Assembly: GCA_037447605.1 (NCBI GenBank)
Contig: CM074814.1
Coordinates: forward strand, 898,123 to 946,300
Length of the DNA stretch: 48,178 bases
Reading direction: 5' to 3'
DNA from: Zygnema circumcarinatum
Lineage: Eukaryota; Streptophyta; Zygnematophyceae; Zygnematales; Zygnemataceae
Positions 35,236-46,529 of the stretch are shown here, piece after piece. The translations under genes and the position numbers were made by a program. The first letter of the stretch is position 1. Each line of letters starts with the position of its first letter. The notes beneath the pieces are model-generated. The model was given only the letters and a program-made list of their open reading frames with translations, had not been told where the DNA came from and made no database searches.

Positions 35236-35514
35236 CCTCTCCCTCGCGGCGGTCATGGCCTCCTCTCCCCCTCCCTTCCCTCCACACGTGCCGGAGCACC
35301 TTTCGTCACTGCTGCCTCTGCAACCCACATCCAATCACGACTCGCCACGTGTACAAAACGGCCTATGTGGTGAATTTGACCGTTGACCGGTGCCACGTTG
35401 GCAGTTATTGTCGGTGCCGCGAGCGCGAGCGCGCCGACGTGTACCGTACGGCTTGTCGTGTTCCGTCGGCCCCTTGCATGGAGGGCCAGCGCTAGGCTGC
35501 GCCTGAGCAGGCCC

Positions 35515-35640
35515 TGGGGGGGGGGGGAAGGGGGGGAAGAGACAGAGGAGAGTGGGAGGGGAGGGGAGAGGAGAGGAGAGGAGAGGAGGGGAGGGGAGNN
35601 NNNNNNNNGGAGGGGAGGGGAGGGGAGGGAGGGAGGGAGG
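35515..35640. repeat. Polypurine tract containing an assembly gap
   Basis: G/A-only sequence with GGGGA and GAGGA units, interrupted by ten N at 35599-35608. A gap inside such a tract means its true length is unknown. Confidence 0.95.
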
Positions 35641-36731
35641 CTGGAAGCTGGCAGCCCGCAGTCCTGATACTAACCTACTACAGCAGCAGCATATTGTTTT
35701 GCGTCGATATTTGGTGCAGTGGCAGTATTGATATGTTCTCGGAATAACATATGGTGAGGGGAAAGCGGGGCGGCTCAAGCTGCTGTTTTTCGCTTCACTG
35801 CACTGCACTGCAGCAAGTGGCAGGACTGTGTAAAGGGCGGCTGCTGATTTGAAGCTGGGCCGGAAAGAGTAGGGATCGAATGACAAGTATTGTACGTCGA
35901 AGAGCGTGAGGAGTTCGTTGCTACTGCTGCGACTCCTTTGGCGCGTTATCTTGGCGGCAGGTCGGTGGAATGAGAGGATGGTAGAGATAGTTTGAATGGT
36001 TGGTCTTACTTTGAGAATGGAAAAGGTAGGAGTTTTGGTTCACTAATGGCAGGAACGTATGGAGCGCTTGGATGCTTGTTTTGTTGGACAGGAAACGTGG
36101 TCAAGGAGGAACAATGTATAAGGTTGACACGAAAAGTCACATTTTTTTTTAATGGTTTATTGTATTTTGAAGATAGGAGAGGGTAAATTTCTTTTTGCTT
36201 TGGATTTAAGTTTTCTCAAATATTTTTAATCTGTTTTATTTAAGCATGAGGTCCATACGATAATCCCGCGCTGCCAGATTGCATTCTTAACTTGAGCACT
36301 ACATAAAGATTTACCTTTGCTTCCATTTTCGTTTGTACATGCTATTCTTTAGTAATATGCTGTCCTTCAGTGATTCGCTACGAAGCAAGTCACCCGACTT
36401 CCCGCCCTTTTCTGCATTTAGAAAAAAAACGGAAAATCTTGATTTTTTTGAAAATCGTTATGCTCTGATACTCGTGTAGACATTGCGTGTAGGTTTTTTG
36501 GATGAATACGTATGCTCGACATCGTGTTCGAGAAGAGATGCGTGCAGGATGTGAAATCACGTAGGCAAAATGTGGATAAGTGAGCATTTTCGTTGGCCTC
36601 ATCATGACCAGCTGCCCCTCCATTCGTTTCTATTGATGCAGGATCTGTACACAGCTAATCAGAATAACTTGAAAGGACTATGAGGTCTTTCGAGACCTCG
36701 CATTACTTATGTATTTTTCAATAGTAGGGAA

Positions 36732-39700
36732 ATGGTGGCGGAGATGAGCTTGAACCACAGAGAAGAATCGGAGGAGCTCAAACCATCCAATATTGAGGCT
36801 TTGGATGGGGAGAGGTACCCTGCAAATGGAACTATCTCGAGCAATAATGGAAATGCCAATGGATCGAATTCAGTGCCTGGAACTTTGAGGTCAAATGAAG
36901 TTTCAAGGAAGAGCGTGGATGATAAAGCGTTGCTTCATTCGATGCCGGAAAGTAGCGCTAGCTTGTTTCACAAAGAAAGTGGCATACAAGACGTAAATGG
37001 TTCGCAAGTGAATGGACCAGGAGTGCATTCGGAATATTATCGCAGAAGTGATGTAGAAGCCCAAAATGTGGATCATGTTGATGGAGAGGACGTCAATGGA
37101 AAGTTTGAAGGCGTATCAACAGGGGCTCTTTTTTGTGGCCCTCCACTCTTCATTGTTCTTTTTATAGTTGGACTGTGTAAAGGTGAGGACGTTCTGCCCA
37201 GTGCGTACGGCATCAAATTCCAGCCATTTCTTTCAGAGGAGCATTGCTGAAATGCTGAAATGCTGTTTGTTCCAGTTAACATTGACTTTGTTCCATGTTC
37301 ATGCTATCTCCTTTTAAGGTCTTGGGGGTGGAAAAGTTAATTTGAGAACTTCATGATTCCTCAGCCACCCACTCGCTTCAAGATCCTTTAAAATTTCTTG
37401 ATGAGCATTATCCTGATTCCGACTAACCTGTCTTGTTCGTGCAGCTGTCATCACCGTTTTGCCGACTGTAATTGTGATTGTGGTAGGAAACACGGGAACG
37501 GTTGTGGGCCTTTTTCCATGGACTGTGTGGTGCACATACAGCGCAGTATGGAGCACCCGTCAGCTGTATGTTGGCCAAAAGATATCAGCCATGGCACTGC
37601 TTCCTTTGCCTCTCTGCATTTGGCCCCTGGCAGTGTTGATGTGCAGCATGATCGGCAGTAAGGCTGCTTTCCACATTGCTCCAACAGACATTTGCGCCTC
37701 CTACCGGCTGAATAGACAAGCTAAGCAAATGTAATTATTGATGTTCAGTTTAGTAAGTTGACTGGATGTCATCCAGCAAGAACTTGAAGCCAATTTGAAA
37801 AGCGATTCTTCATCTACACACAATATGGTCTGGTTAATGACTGTTGCACCTCAGGTTTTGAGCTCAAATCCCACTTAGCTCGCCACGTTCTATTTTTTTA
37901 CGAGGGTAATCAAAAGTTGAAGAGGCTGAATAGGGGCATGCTGAAGGTCGCCTGATTGTCTCTAGGGGGGGAATGGCCGAGTAGTAGAATCAGTCCTTTC
38001 CGACTTCTGTGCAGATCCTTAACTCTGACGGGCTCCGCTACTTGCAGGTTTATTGTATGGTTTTTTCAAACCACAGTGGGCGACCTTTAAGGCGATTCAG
38101 AATTATTCACTCGAAGATCGCCCTCTTCACATACTTAAAGTAAGTGACTGTTTGGATTGTCTGACTCGGTCATCACTGCTTCGATTCGGGTGGTTCATAT
38201 ATTACACTTCGTTACTTCAAGACTCCGTGGCTTTATGGCTTTGACGCATTCTATTCCTACATTTTCTTCTTCAAAGAAAACGTAATCTAACGAGGATAGA
38301 TCATAGGCTGATAAAGAGGGACTACTTTTTTCGCCAGCGTCACTCGTTACCCACAATTCCAGGTTTGGAACTTCTGAAGATGCTTGCGTGCACCGCGAGT
38401 TAGAAGGCCCTCTAACATATCCGCTATGGCTGTTGCATTAGCTGCAGCAACCGCATCGTCAGTAATCTTCGTGGTCAGAATACATTAATGTAGCCCATAT
38501 GTTTCCATTTTGCAGGATGGAGTCTGGGAAACTTGGGAAGGAGCTGCTTCCGTCGTTCGGGATTTTGCTGACTTCCATTTTCACAGTTATGCCTCATATT
38601 TGGAATCCTTTGAGAAGAAGGAGCGCGCTCGGAAGCAGCCGCTCAAGTTCAGGTGAGTGACACTCAAAGTGAGATATTGAGTGAAGGAAATCAGGTGTTG
38701 TAATTCCAGACACCAAGAGAATCAGACCTGCTCCCTCTCTAGTCTTACTGATTATGTTTGGTAATCCAACTATGCTATACTTATCCATCACGTGCCCGCA
38801 CATCTATCTACGGTCTACTCTTGATACACTCTTTTTTACATTTTGAAACCAGTTCAAATCTCAGGCCCTCCTTCCTTCAACTTATGCTCCTACATGTCTG
38901 AAAACCTTTAACACGCCACTTTGCTGCAAACTCTTCTCTAGACTCCTACGGCTTGTCTCACAGGTGTAAAAGTTTTCAGGGTACCATCAATGTTTCTGCA
39001 ACTTGTGGTTTCTCTGCAGGCTTTTGCTCATTCCTGGTTGCATCTCTGTAGCGATCTTGGGCATCTGCGTCGACATACCTCTCATATCTGTCCTTGCCGT
39101 GCTCAAATTCCTTCCTCTCCTCTTCTCTGGGTGGCACACACTCATCCGGAATGTGCTTAATCGAGGGGGCCCTGTGAGAGTGGGCTTGTGCCTCCCCCTA
39201 GCCTTTGTGGCCTTCCTCGCGTGGCCCTGTATGGTGCTGCTCATGCTGCTTTCTGCAGTCTTCTTCAGCTTTGTAGTGGCGATATACGCAGCAGTGGTGG
39301 CTTACCAGGTGAGTGAAATCATGCAGAATAACAACTAGCTCGTCAGGACATGAGAACACAGAACATGGGATGCAGGTTCGGTTTTGGAGAATCGTCCCTT
39401 CTTGTCTCGTAGCCCATGATATGGGTTTGTTTCTGATGGAAACTTTCCAGGCTATTGATGGGTGATGATATCTCCCGGACGCTTGTTGAGTTCGGACTGT
39501 GATTTCACTGACACTGAAGGGTTGTGTCTATCTCAGGAAAATTCAATATTGAGCGGTGCCCTGTACACCATCGCTGTCGCTGCAGAGTTTGACGAATTTT
39601 CAAATGAACTTATCGGCCATGGCAACTCTTGCTTACCCAGGTAAGTCTACAGAAGGCTTTACATGCTGCTATAGTCTGGCTTATTCCAATTTAGAAATAT

Positions 39701-41834
39701 ACTTGCATGCCTCAGCCAACATGGTGGACTTGTCTAAGGGCGACACTTACAGTTTCATGTCAAAACCAAACATGGTAGCTCTACATGAGCTGAAGTCTGT
39801 TGCAATCGCCCTTTTCTAAGGACGCAGACCCAATTGAAGCTCTTTGGATACGTTTGTAAACCGTGCTGCTTCTTGCTGCAGGCCACAATATCGCAGTAGT
39901 GCAAGTTTTCGCCAAGGCTCCTTTATTTTCGACACTGAAAGGGGTGAGTTTGCCGATGCGCTTCCTGCAGAGCTCTCGATGAATTCATCGAGAACGAGCC
40001 GGTCCATAGACAGAGATTCAATCCAGGCAAGCAGCAGGGGTTCAAGAACAGGCGACATTTTGAGACATCTGACGGATGGCACAATAGTGAGCAATGGTGA
40101 AGAACTGCGAACGCTGCAGGTACTCTCCTTGAGGGGCCCTTATCTAGTGTACCAAAACTGTTCATGAAAAGCAGTGCTTGAAGTTTCTTCTTCTTGTTCG
40201 TTGCCAGTCTAGGTTGCCCAGCTGCCTTGCGAACTCACTTGGAGTTGCTTCGTTGCAGACTTGGAAGAGTCTATTTCACCACACAAGACAGCAAGGCGAG
40301 GAGCTATGCGACAAAGGTATGTTGTCGGAGAGCGACTTGGAGCAGTGGGTTGCCGCCAAAAGGACGACTGGAAGCACAATTGCAGGCGCGGGGTTGGTGG
40401 GGCTCTGCCTTGTACGGACTGTGCAAAAGTCCCACAAGCAGCTCAGCGAGGGGCTGATGCTCGGTGAGTAGCTGGGTTTAGAAAGGCGGCATTTCTTGCC
40501 TATTAAAGCAAGAGCAAGTGTTCTCTATCGAGGGTTTTTAAAACAGCCGCCTCACGCTCATGTGCATGTCCTTGTCTTCGTTCTGTGAGCTCTGCATCTA
40601 ATTGTTGGAACTCCATGAAGACCTTTGAAGTACTACTATGAATAGACGTGAAGCGGCGTATTTCCGCTCAGAACTGATATGACGGTGCCATCACTCTATT
40701 CTGCTCTGTACAATAAGCATTCTGAATTGTTCACTGAAGTCGTTATTGTGCCTACAGTTGTGATATCATAACTAATTCTATCATGCTGCACTGCATATCA
40801 ACATTCGGACATTCACTTGTGGCAGTTAATGGGGTCTTAATGCAGTTGATGGCACCACGATTGAGTCCCGCAATCACCCTCGAAGTTCCTTCTTCGATTG
40901 GTTTTTGGAGCCGTTGTTGGAGCTGAAGGAACAATTGCGATATGCAGACCTTACCTCAAATGAAGAGCGCTACTTGGAGGCATGGGTCATCGCCGCAGAC
41001 GATAGCCGCCGCTTTCAGAGGTGGCTGGATGGGATTGAAGACCCACCTGACAATGCGAGGAAGATGGGGATTCAGAGCTTTGGTCGCAGGTATGAATGGG
41101 CATTGTGACAAGTGGCATCTCTGAATCTAATCACAGCTCTTCCTTTCCTAGCTCTCCTAGCAGACGCATGGAATGAACGATGAACTATTGTTGGGTTTTC
41201 TCTTAGGAGTAAGTTGCGGAAATTCTGTGCTTTGATGTGGGAGTAGCGGTTTCGACTGAAATATGGCACTCCGAAAGTGAGTGAACTTTGCTAAAAGTTC
41301 ACTGTGTAAGAAGGAGATGGGGCAATATCTCAGTCAGTGATAGTCGCTATCACTATGTAAACACCAGTACATTTATGAATCGCGCCCCCTCGCATGCTAA
41401 ATATCCTAGATACGTCGAATGCAAGTCAGCAGAATACTGGTGTACAGATAACGCTGCTCATTGAATTCAGAGTGGAAATATATGCCAATGTCTGTATCCT
41501 ATGCCATTCGATATCACCCAACTAGTCAGTACGCACTTTGTTCCATCTTCTAAGCAGTGCAGTGGATGACCACAGCCCTCATGAAGCCCCAGTAAGCTGT
41601 TGCATCTCCCTCGCTCTCTCACCTCAGCTCCTTGTACTCCCTCACCTGGTCAACCTGACAAATCCTGGGCATGTTTCGTTCTGCAGGATACAAGGCATGG
41701 CAGTCTCAATGACACGATTTCCAACATTCCGGCGTCGGCATCAAGCAGTGATTCAGCACTTGCTGGAGTACACGCGAGCAGAAAGTGTTGATCTAATGAT
41801 GAGATCAAAATCTGCGCCTAATTTATTAATGTGA
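36732..41834 (+). CDS. At3g27390-like multi-pass membrane protein
   Basis: Plant family of uncharacterised membrane proteins; the biochemical role is unknown. Exons: 36732-37182, 37445-37657, 38048-38139, 38516-38652, 39020-39308, 39537-39640, 39882-40119, 40259-40463, 40846-41089, 41687-41834. Phases agree, giving 706 residues against about 588 for Arabidopsis At3g27390. Residues 1-125 are a hydrophilic, Asn/Ser-rich extension absent from the Arabidopsis protein as I recall it. Hydrophobic segments follow at about 130-150 (LFIVLFIVGLCK), 151-225 (VITVLPTVIVIVVG, WPLAVLMCSMIGSLLYGFF) and 298-394 (LLLIPGCISVAILGICVD, LAFVAFLAWPCMVLLMLLSA). Shared family motifs include SVVRDFADFHFHSY, SGALYTIAVAAEFDEFSNEL, SSFFDWFLEPLLELKEQLRY and FPTFRRRHQAVI. 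The C-terminal third is soluble. A second in-frame ATG at residue 5 is an alternative start. No targeting signal is clear. Confidence 0.9.
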
Positions 41835-42783
41835 TTATTGAGACATCAGTGGTTGAGGGAACTTGAAGCCGAGTGTGCTCTGTCTGCCCACCATGCACTG
41901 GGTCTCTTTTATGTTTTAATCTGACTGAACAAGGGTGACCTTGGTTAGTCCTCGTTTGCGAAACCTCTCACTTGGCTTCAGAAAATATATGAGGTGCCAC
42001 TGGAGAACAGGAGGGCCGTGAGGGCAGTCGGCCAAGTGGCCAGAGGTTCTTTGGAACACGAGTTTCCGTTTTCCGTAGTTAAGCGTGTCCGTAGAACCTG
42101 CTCGTTGTTATTGCTTTGTTCGAAGGGACACTGGGAAGTAAACAAGAACAAAGCACAGTCGTGCATCATGTCCTTACTTCGTTTTTTGAAGCGGCTTGAA
42201 GAGCAGCACACTCGGTTTAACTGGCTTTAGACTTTGCGCTTCCTTAATTTCGGATTGTTGGCTCCAAGTCATTTCTTGGAATTGGAGTTAGGGAATGGTG
42301 AAGAGGAGGGGAACGTGCATTTTTTTTGTTTCTGATAGACCTCCACGAAACTTCAATCCTTCCCTTGAAGAAAGAAGCGTACTCCCCCGACCATTGTCGT
42401 TTTTTGCAATAACTGGTTCAGTATGGCAAGAAAGTGTGCGGATTACCTTCGTTTGGTCAGGAGAGTTTGCTTGATTATTACCGTAGCCTCACTTCTGCCA
42501 GAATAACTAACCAGAACCACAAATTATGGGAGTAAGACTGCGAGGAACAACACATCTGCACGTGTGCACGTGCAGTTCGATAGCAGCACGATCGACAGTC
42601 ATGAAGCGCACAGCAGCAGCTAGAAAGGGCGGTCTCGCACCGCGAACATGGGGGGGTTGGGGGGGGGGGGGGGAGGGAGGGGATGAGGGCCGTCCCAAGG
42701 GGAGGGAGACCGCGCCCTTCCTTTCCGTTCTCTGATTATTATTATGGCGGCGGACCTCTCTGGCACACCCACTTCTTTACGCG
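41835..42783. other. 3' flank of membrane-protein gene
   Basis: No gene recognised. A G-rich run at 42650-42682 (15 or more consecutive G, then GGGA units) could form a quadruplex. Short open frames here lack motifs. Confidence 0.5.
42650..42682 (+). repeat. Poly-G / quadruplex-prone tract
   Basis: Long G run followed by GGGA units on the plus strand, about 100 bases before the GGGCAT array. Structure is inferred from composition; length in such tracts is prone to sequencing error. Confidence 0.7.
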
Positions 42784-42986
<203 letters not shown>

Positions 42987-43183
42987 TGTAACCTGTAGCC
43001 ACGTGGAGGAGCGTTACGGTAATGTGCGGCCGCCTGTACGGCTGAGCTTTTTGGAAGCGGCGAGGGTGAACCAGAGACGAGGTGAAGTCGGCAGGAGTGG
43101 AGGTGAGATCAGGTTAGCTTTGGTAATTAGAAGGATCAGAGGAGGTCATTTCAGTAAGAGGAAAAAGTAGGATTGCTAAAATA

Positions 43184-43651
43184 TTGTGGAGGTTAGAAAG
43201 AGGAGGACGTGCGAAGGGTGGAAGGAAGCACACGACGATGGGTCCATTGATGCAGCAAGAGGGTGACATTGAATATTCCTGGATGGTGGCTACTGCAGCT
43301 TCACATCATGTTTGCGTGGATGCATCGATGTTTGAAGACTTGACACCTTTGAGGGAGGTGGTGACGGTGAGGGTCTCTGGACTATGTCAAACTCAAGTTA
43401 CAGCTTCAGGCACAGTCAAGGTCGAGCTTTTGGTTGGGAACAGAAGCGAGATAATTACATTGAGGGACGTGATGTATTCTCCAACGCTGAACCATAATGT
43501 GTTTTCGGTTCCTCTGTTCACACAAGGAGGATATATGGTAATGTTTGCAAAAGGAGTTGTGGTGATAGAAAGAAATTCGTGTCAGATTGGAGAGGGAGTA
43601 GAGAAGGAAGGTCTCTACTTTCTGCGTTCGAGGAAAGGAAAACCTGTTTGA
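43184..43651 (+). pseudogene. Ty1/copia protease-region remnant
   Basis: A 155-codon open frame resembling the protease part of a plant Ty1/copia Gag-Pol. SWMVATAASHHVCVDASMF aligns with the usual W-x-x-DSGAS-HH-x-x-x-x-x-x-F pattern; downstream are ITLRDVMYSPTLNHNVFSVP and a GLYFL pre-integrase-like end. The catalytic DSGA is replaced by ATAA, so it cannot act as an aspartic protease. No zinc knuckle, integrase, reverse transcriptase or LTR is visible around it. It is a decayed fragment, or possibly a retained non-catalytic ORF; nothing here shows it is expressed. Confidence 0.7.
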
Positions 43652-44642
43652 GCTCCCCATGCAGCAAAGACCAAGGGGAAGGCGACAAACGCAGCACGCG
43701 GCAGAGACTAAGGGAGAAAGCCAATACTGCACGGGAGGGAGGCTAGGACATCTCAGATATACTCGAATGGGAAAAAAAAACACATATCTACGTTTTCTTT
43801 CAACGATTGAGATTATTTGTTTGATGTCCCTTGATCATCGAATGTCTGCTTTCGCACTTGCAATGTACTATTTTGTCCTCTCTCTTCAATTTTATTTGCG
43901 TTTTTGGTTCTTGAATTGTCCTTAATTTGCTTCAGGCGATGTGGACCCTACGAAGATGTCAGACGTTTGATAGAAAGCTTGTGCTCAACTGCATGTAGTG
44001 ATGTGGCATGGATGCATTTCCTGTAGAAAATTTAGAAGCAAGTGTCGTGCCATTACATTTTATATTTCTAAAGACCTTCGGGGAGGTGAACGGTGGGGGG
44101 TTGAAAGTATGATGAAGGATTCGAAAGATGCGTCACAAATGAACTCTTAGCCATTGGTTGGTGTGTCACAAACGCGATCGCAAAGTGAGCATCATCCTTC
44201 AGCCTGGGCTGCTTTGACAGAGAGAGAGGGATAGGAAGAGGTAGAGGGAGAGGGAGAGGGAGAGGGGGAGGGGGGCGGAGACGGAGACGGAGAAGCGATT
44301 TTTGTAAGAGATTAGAGACGGTTGCGGGAGAGATAGAAGCGAGTGAGTCGTAGTTGAAGGATAAATCTCATGAATTTTAAGGAGTGAAAGCTGACATGAA
44401 GATTTATAAATAGAGAGGACGAGGAGGCGGGGGGTGGTGTTTACATCGCGGCAGAGAGAGAGCTTCGGGACATAGTGAGAGCCGGGGAAGAGACGAGGAA
44501 GAAGAGCGACAGGAGGAAGCGGTCCTCTTGTGAGGCTCACTGCTTCTGCGAAGACTCTTACCCTTCTTCCACTCTGCTGTTTAAAAAAGAAAAAAGAGGA
44601 GGAAAGGGGGTGCCCTACCCGTTTCTCTCATCTTAGGGGCTA
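43652..44642. other. Non-coding, GA-rich in places
   Basis: No gene recognised. The block 44218-44290 is GAG/GGA-rich. A TATAAATAGAG sequence at 44404-44414 matches a plant TATA box on the plus strand but no supported coding region follows it. Confidence 0.45.
44404..44412 (+). promoter_or_regulatory. TATA-box-like sequence
   Basis: TATAAATAG followed by a GA-rich stretch and a CATCGCGG segment. It matches the plant TATA consensus, but no downstream gene is recognised, so it may be fortuitous or belong to a non-coding transcript. Confidence 0.25.
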
Positions 44643-44764
44643 TTTACACACCTTTTTTGGAAAGATACACACCTGTTCTCGGCGGTCAGATTTTATTTTA
44701 AAGTTTTTAGGGTCGTGGTTTTTTTTTTTTGAAGGTGTGTATCAAGCCAAAGAAGGTGTGTAAA
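44643..44764. mobile_element. Short TA-flanked inverted-repeat element (MITE-like)
   Basis: A 122-bp sequence with terminal inverted repeats of about 32 bp. Both ends start TTTACACACCTT, continue with a TTTGG core and end in GATACACACCT, with a few differences between arms. It is flanked by TA on each side (44641-44642 and 44765-44766), as expected for Tc1/mariner-type insertion. It has no coding capacity. Confidence 0.65.
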
Positions 44765-44805
44765 TAACGAGTTCCTCCCTCCTTTAGCCGGGTATCATTT
44801 TCCCT

Positions 44806-44873
44806 CTTTTAGCCCTACTTTTAGTTCTAAAAGTCCTAGTTTTAGAACTAAATAGAAAAAGAAAAGCTAAAAG
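44806..44873. repeat. Small foldback repeat
   Basis: A perfect 13-bp inverted repeat (TTTAGTTCTAAAA at 44820-44832 and its complement at 44840-44852) with a 7-base loop. It is nested in an outer CTTTTAGC/GCTAAAAG pair (44806-44813 and 44866-44873). It could be a degenerate MITE or a hairpin; no target-site duplication was identified. Confidence 0.5.
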
Positions 44874-45320
44874 GTTGCACGTGCGGCTATCCTTGCACAG
44901 AACGTGACGGTGGTAGGCGCATTCCAATACCGTTGCGCGCACCAAATAGGATGACCTTTTGCGCCACGTGGCCGATTTTTTTTATAACTGCCACCGCGAA
45001 CAAGCCCTAACGGCACACGTCAGCGAAGGTTCCACCAACTCGCCTCCGGGCGGAAAGATCCGTACGAGCAGGGCTTCCGGGCGGCGGATTTTGTCGTTTG
45101 GGAGAAACAATAGTTAATGTTGTATCGAGATATTGTAGACGTATCGGAAGCTACCGAAAAAGCGTACAGCAGCGCGGCATCGCCGCTGACGGTGGTCGGT
45201 GGCTTCTGATTGGTGAACGGGTTGTTGAACTGACGTTTTACTGTGGCGCAAACCAACTGGAGACTCCTGAAAAAGGTCGCTCCAGTAATAGAGACACAAC
45301 AAAAAAGTTTCAAAAAGCAT
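44874..45320. other. Non-coding spacer between inverted-repeat elements
   Basis: No gene recognised. It contains a CACGTGGCC motif near 44965 and mixed-composition sequence up to the target-site duplication at 45313-45320. Confidence 0.4.
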
Positions 45321-45751
45321 CACAGTTCGGACCAGTGGATCGGCAACCATTGGACAACCATTGGATGGCAATGGTTGGACGTCTACTGGTTGCCAACCAG
45401 TGGCATCCACTGGTTCCAAACCAGTCGAATGGTTGTTTCGGTTCGCAACCACTGGCTGGCAACCAGTCGAATGGTTGCCTACCAGTGGATCCACTGGTTG
45501 GCAACCAGTCGACTGGTTTGGAACCAGTGGATGCCACTGGTTGGCAACCAGTCGAATGGTTGTTTCGATCCGGCGGCACTGGTTGGCAACCATTCGAATG
45601 GTTGCCAACCAGTGGATCCACTGGTTGGCAACCAGTCGAATGGTTGCCAACCAGTGGCATCCACTGGTTCCAAACCAGTCGAATGGTTGTTTCGGTCCGC
45701 AACCACTGGTTGCCAACCAGTCGACTGGTTTGTCTAATGGTCCGATCTGTG
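45321..45751. mobile_element. hAT-like non-autonomous element (MITE) with palindromic interior
   Basis: A 431-bp element flanked by direct 8-bp repeats AAAAGCAT (45313-45320 and 45752-45759), the duplication size made by hAT transposases. The ends are inverted: CACAGTTCGGACCA at the left, and CACAGATCGGACCA as the complement of the right end (13 of 14 match). The interior is built from AACCAGT/ACTGGTT units. A palindrome at 45577-45656 spans 80 bases with one mismatched pair; a second at 45461-45518 has two. An approximately 85-bp segment at about 45389-45472 recurs about 254 bases later. Stop codons are scarce in every frame, so several overlapping frames of up to 285 codons arise, none with a recognised domain. 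Confidence 0.78.
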
Positions 45752-45759
45752 AAAAGCAT

Positions 45760-46529
45760 TTACGGAAATGAAAGGTACACAAATTAGTACTCCGCTGTGT
45801 GGAAATTTTGATGTCACCAAAATATTTGTTTTGGCTTGAAACGTACGAGAGGACATACTGACGATTTTTAAGTCTGACAACCCCAAATTGCAAACTCGGT
45901 TTTTCACAGTTTGTACGTCTGACGATCTGGTACGGAATGTTGGTGGGAATATTGAGACTTCGAAGCGACAAATAACTAATTTGTCGTATATTTCCCAGTC
46001 AAAGCCGTTGAATCCGACCGTCAAATTAGCGGACAAATTAGGCTGGACATCTTACGGCTAAGATTAGGCCGGGCATCGTACGGCGGCCATGAGTTTGTCC
46101 CGTAGCGCCAAGGGAATCGGACTTTCAAATATTTGATGTGCCACGTGTGATCTCGGCGGTGAGTTCACCGACAATCATGCCCGCGCGCCAATTGGTCGAG
46201 ACTGCTCCCTGGCGACGAAATGTCGGTGCATTAACTCGCCCCCAAAGCCGCCATCGAACAGATCCCCGCAGTGCGATTCTCGGGCAGACAAAAATATTCA
46301 AAATAAAATTCAGTCCCCACCATACGGAGAATCTGCCCAAAACAAATCACGTTCTCCCTTTTGAGCCGTCAACGGCACGAATAGAAAATTTTCATTGCAG
46401 GATCGGCAGGAATATCGAATCTATATAAAAACATTTCCTGCCCGTATGAAACATTTTTTCCTGCCAGAGCTGTATCCTTCCTGCCGCCATACGTGTCGTC
46501 GCCACTTGACTCCCACTCCGCGGCGGAGG
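45760..46529. other. Non-coding sequence downstream of the hAT-like element
   Basis: No gene recognised. Two loosely similar stretches around 46040-46085 share GGC(T/C)GG(A/G)CATC-TACGGC. A TCTATATAAAAAC sequence near 46420 is TATA-box-like. A CACGTG occurs near 46142. Confidence 0.4.

Larger units (their letters stand above)
33978..36731. other. GWD 3' flank and membrane-protein 5' flank
   Basis: No coding region recognised in 2.7 kb. It contains degenerate TTAGGG-like stretches (about 34200-34240 and 35000-35033), a CT-rich block (about 35030-35235), CACGTG motifs near 35285 and 35345, a polypurine block with a run of N, and AT-rich sequence to 36700. A pyrimidine-rich AG just before 36721 could be the acceptor of a 5' UTR intron of the following gene. 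Confidence 0.5.

Noticed and set aside
34913-35386. A 157-codon frame with a long Leu/Ser run that looks membrane-like
   Set aside because: It is the CT microsatellite read as SLSLSL; the hydrophobicity is a composition artefact.
45340-45735. CRISPR-like appearance of the regularly repeated segments
   Set aside because: The units are palindromic and contiguous with no unique spacers, and the flanking target-site duplication identifies a transposon in a plant genome.
45098-45971. Overlapping open frames of 149-285 codons on both strands rich in WQPV, NQSNGC and WLPTSG repeats
   Set aside because: They all cross the palindromic hAT-like element, whose repeat unit lacks stops in most frames. 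They have no conserved domain and conflict with one another.
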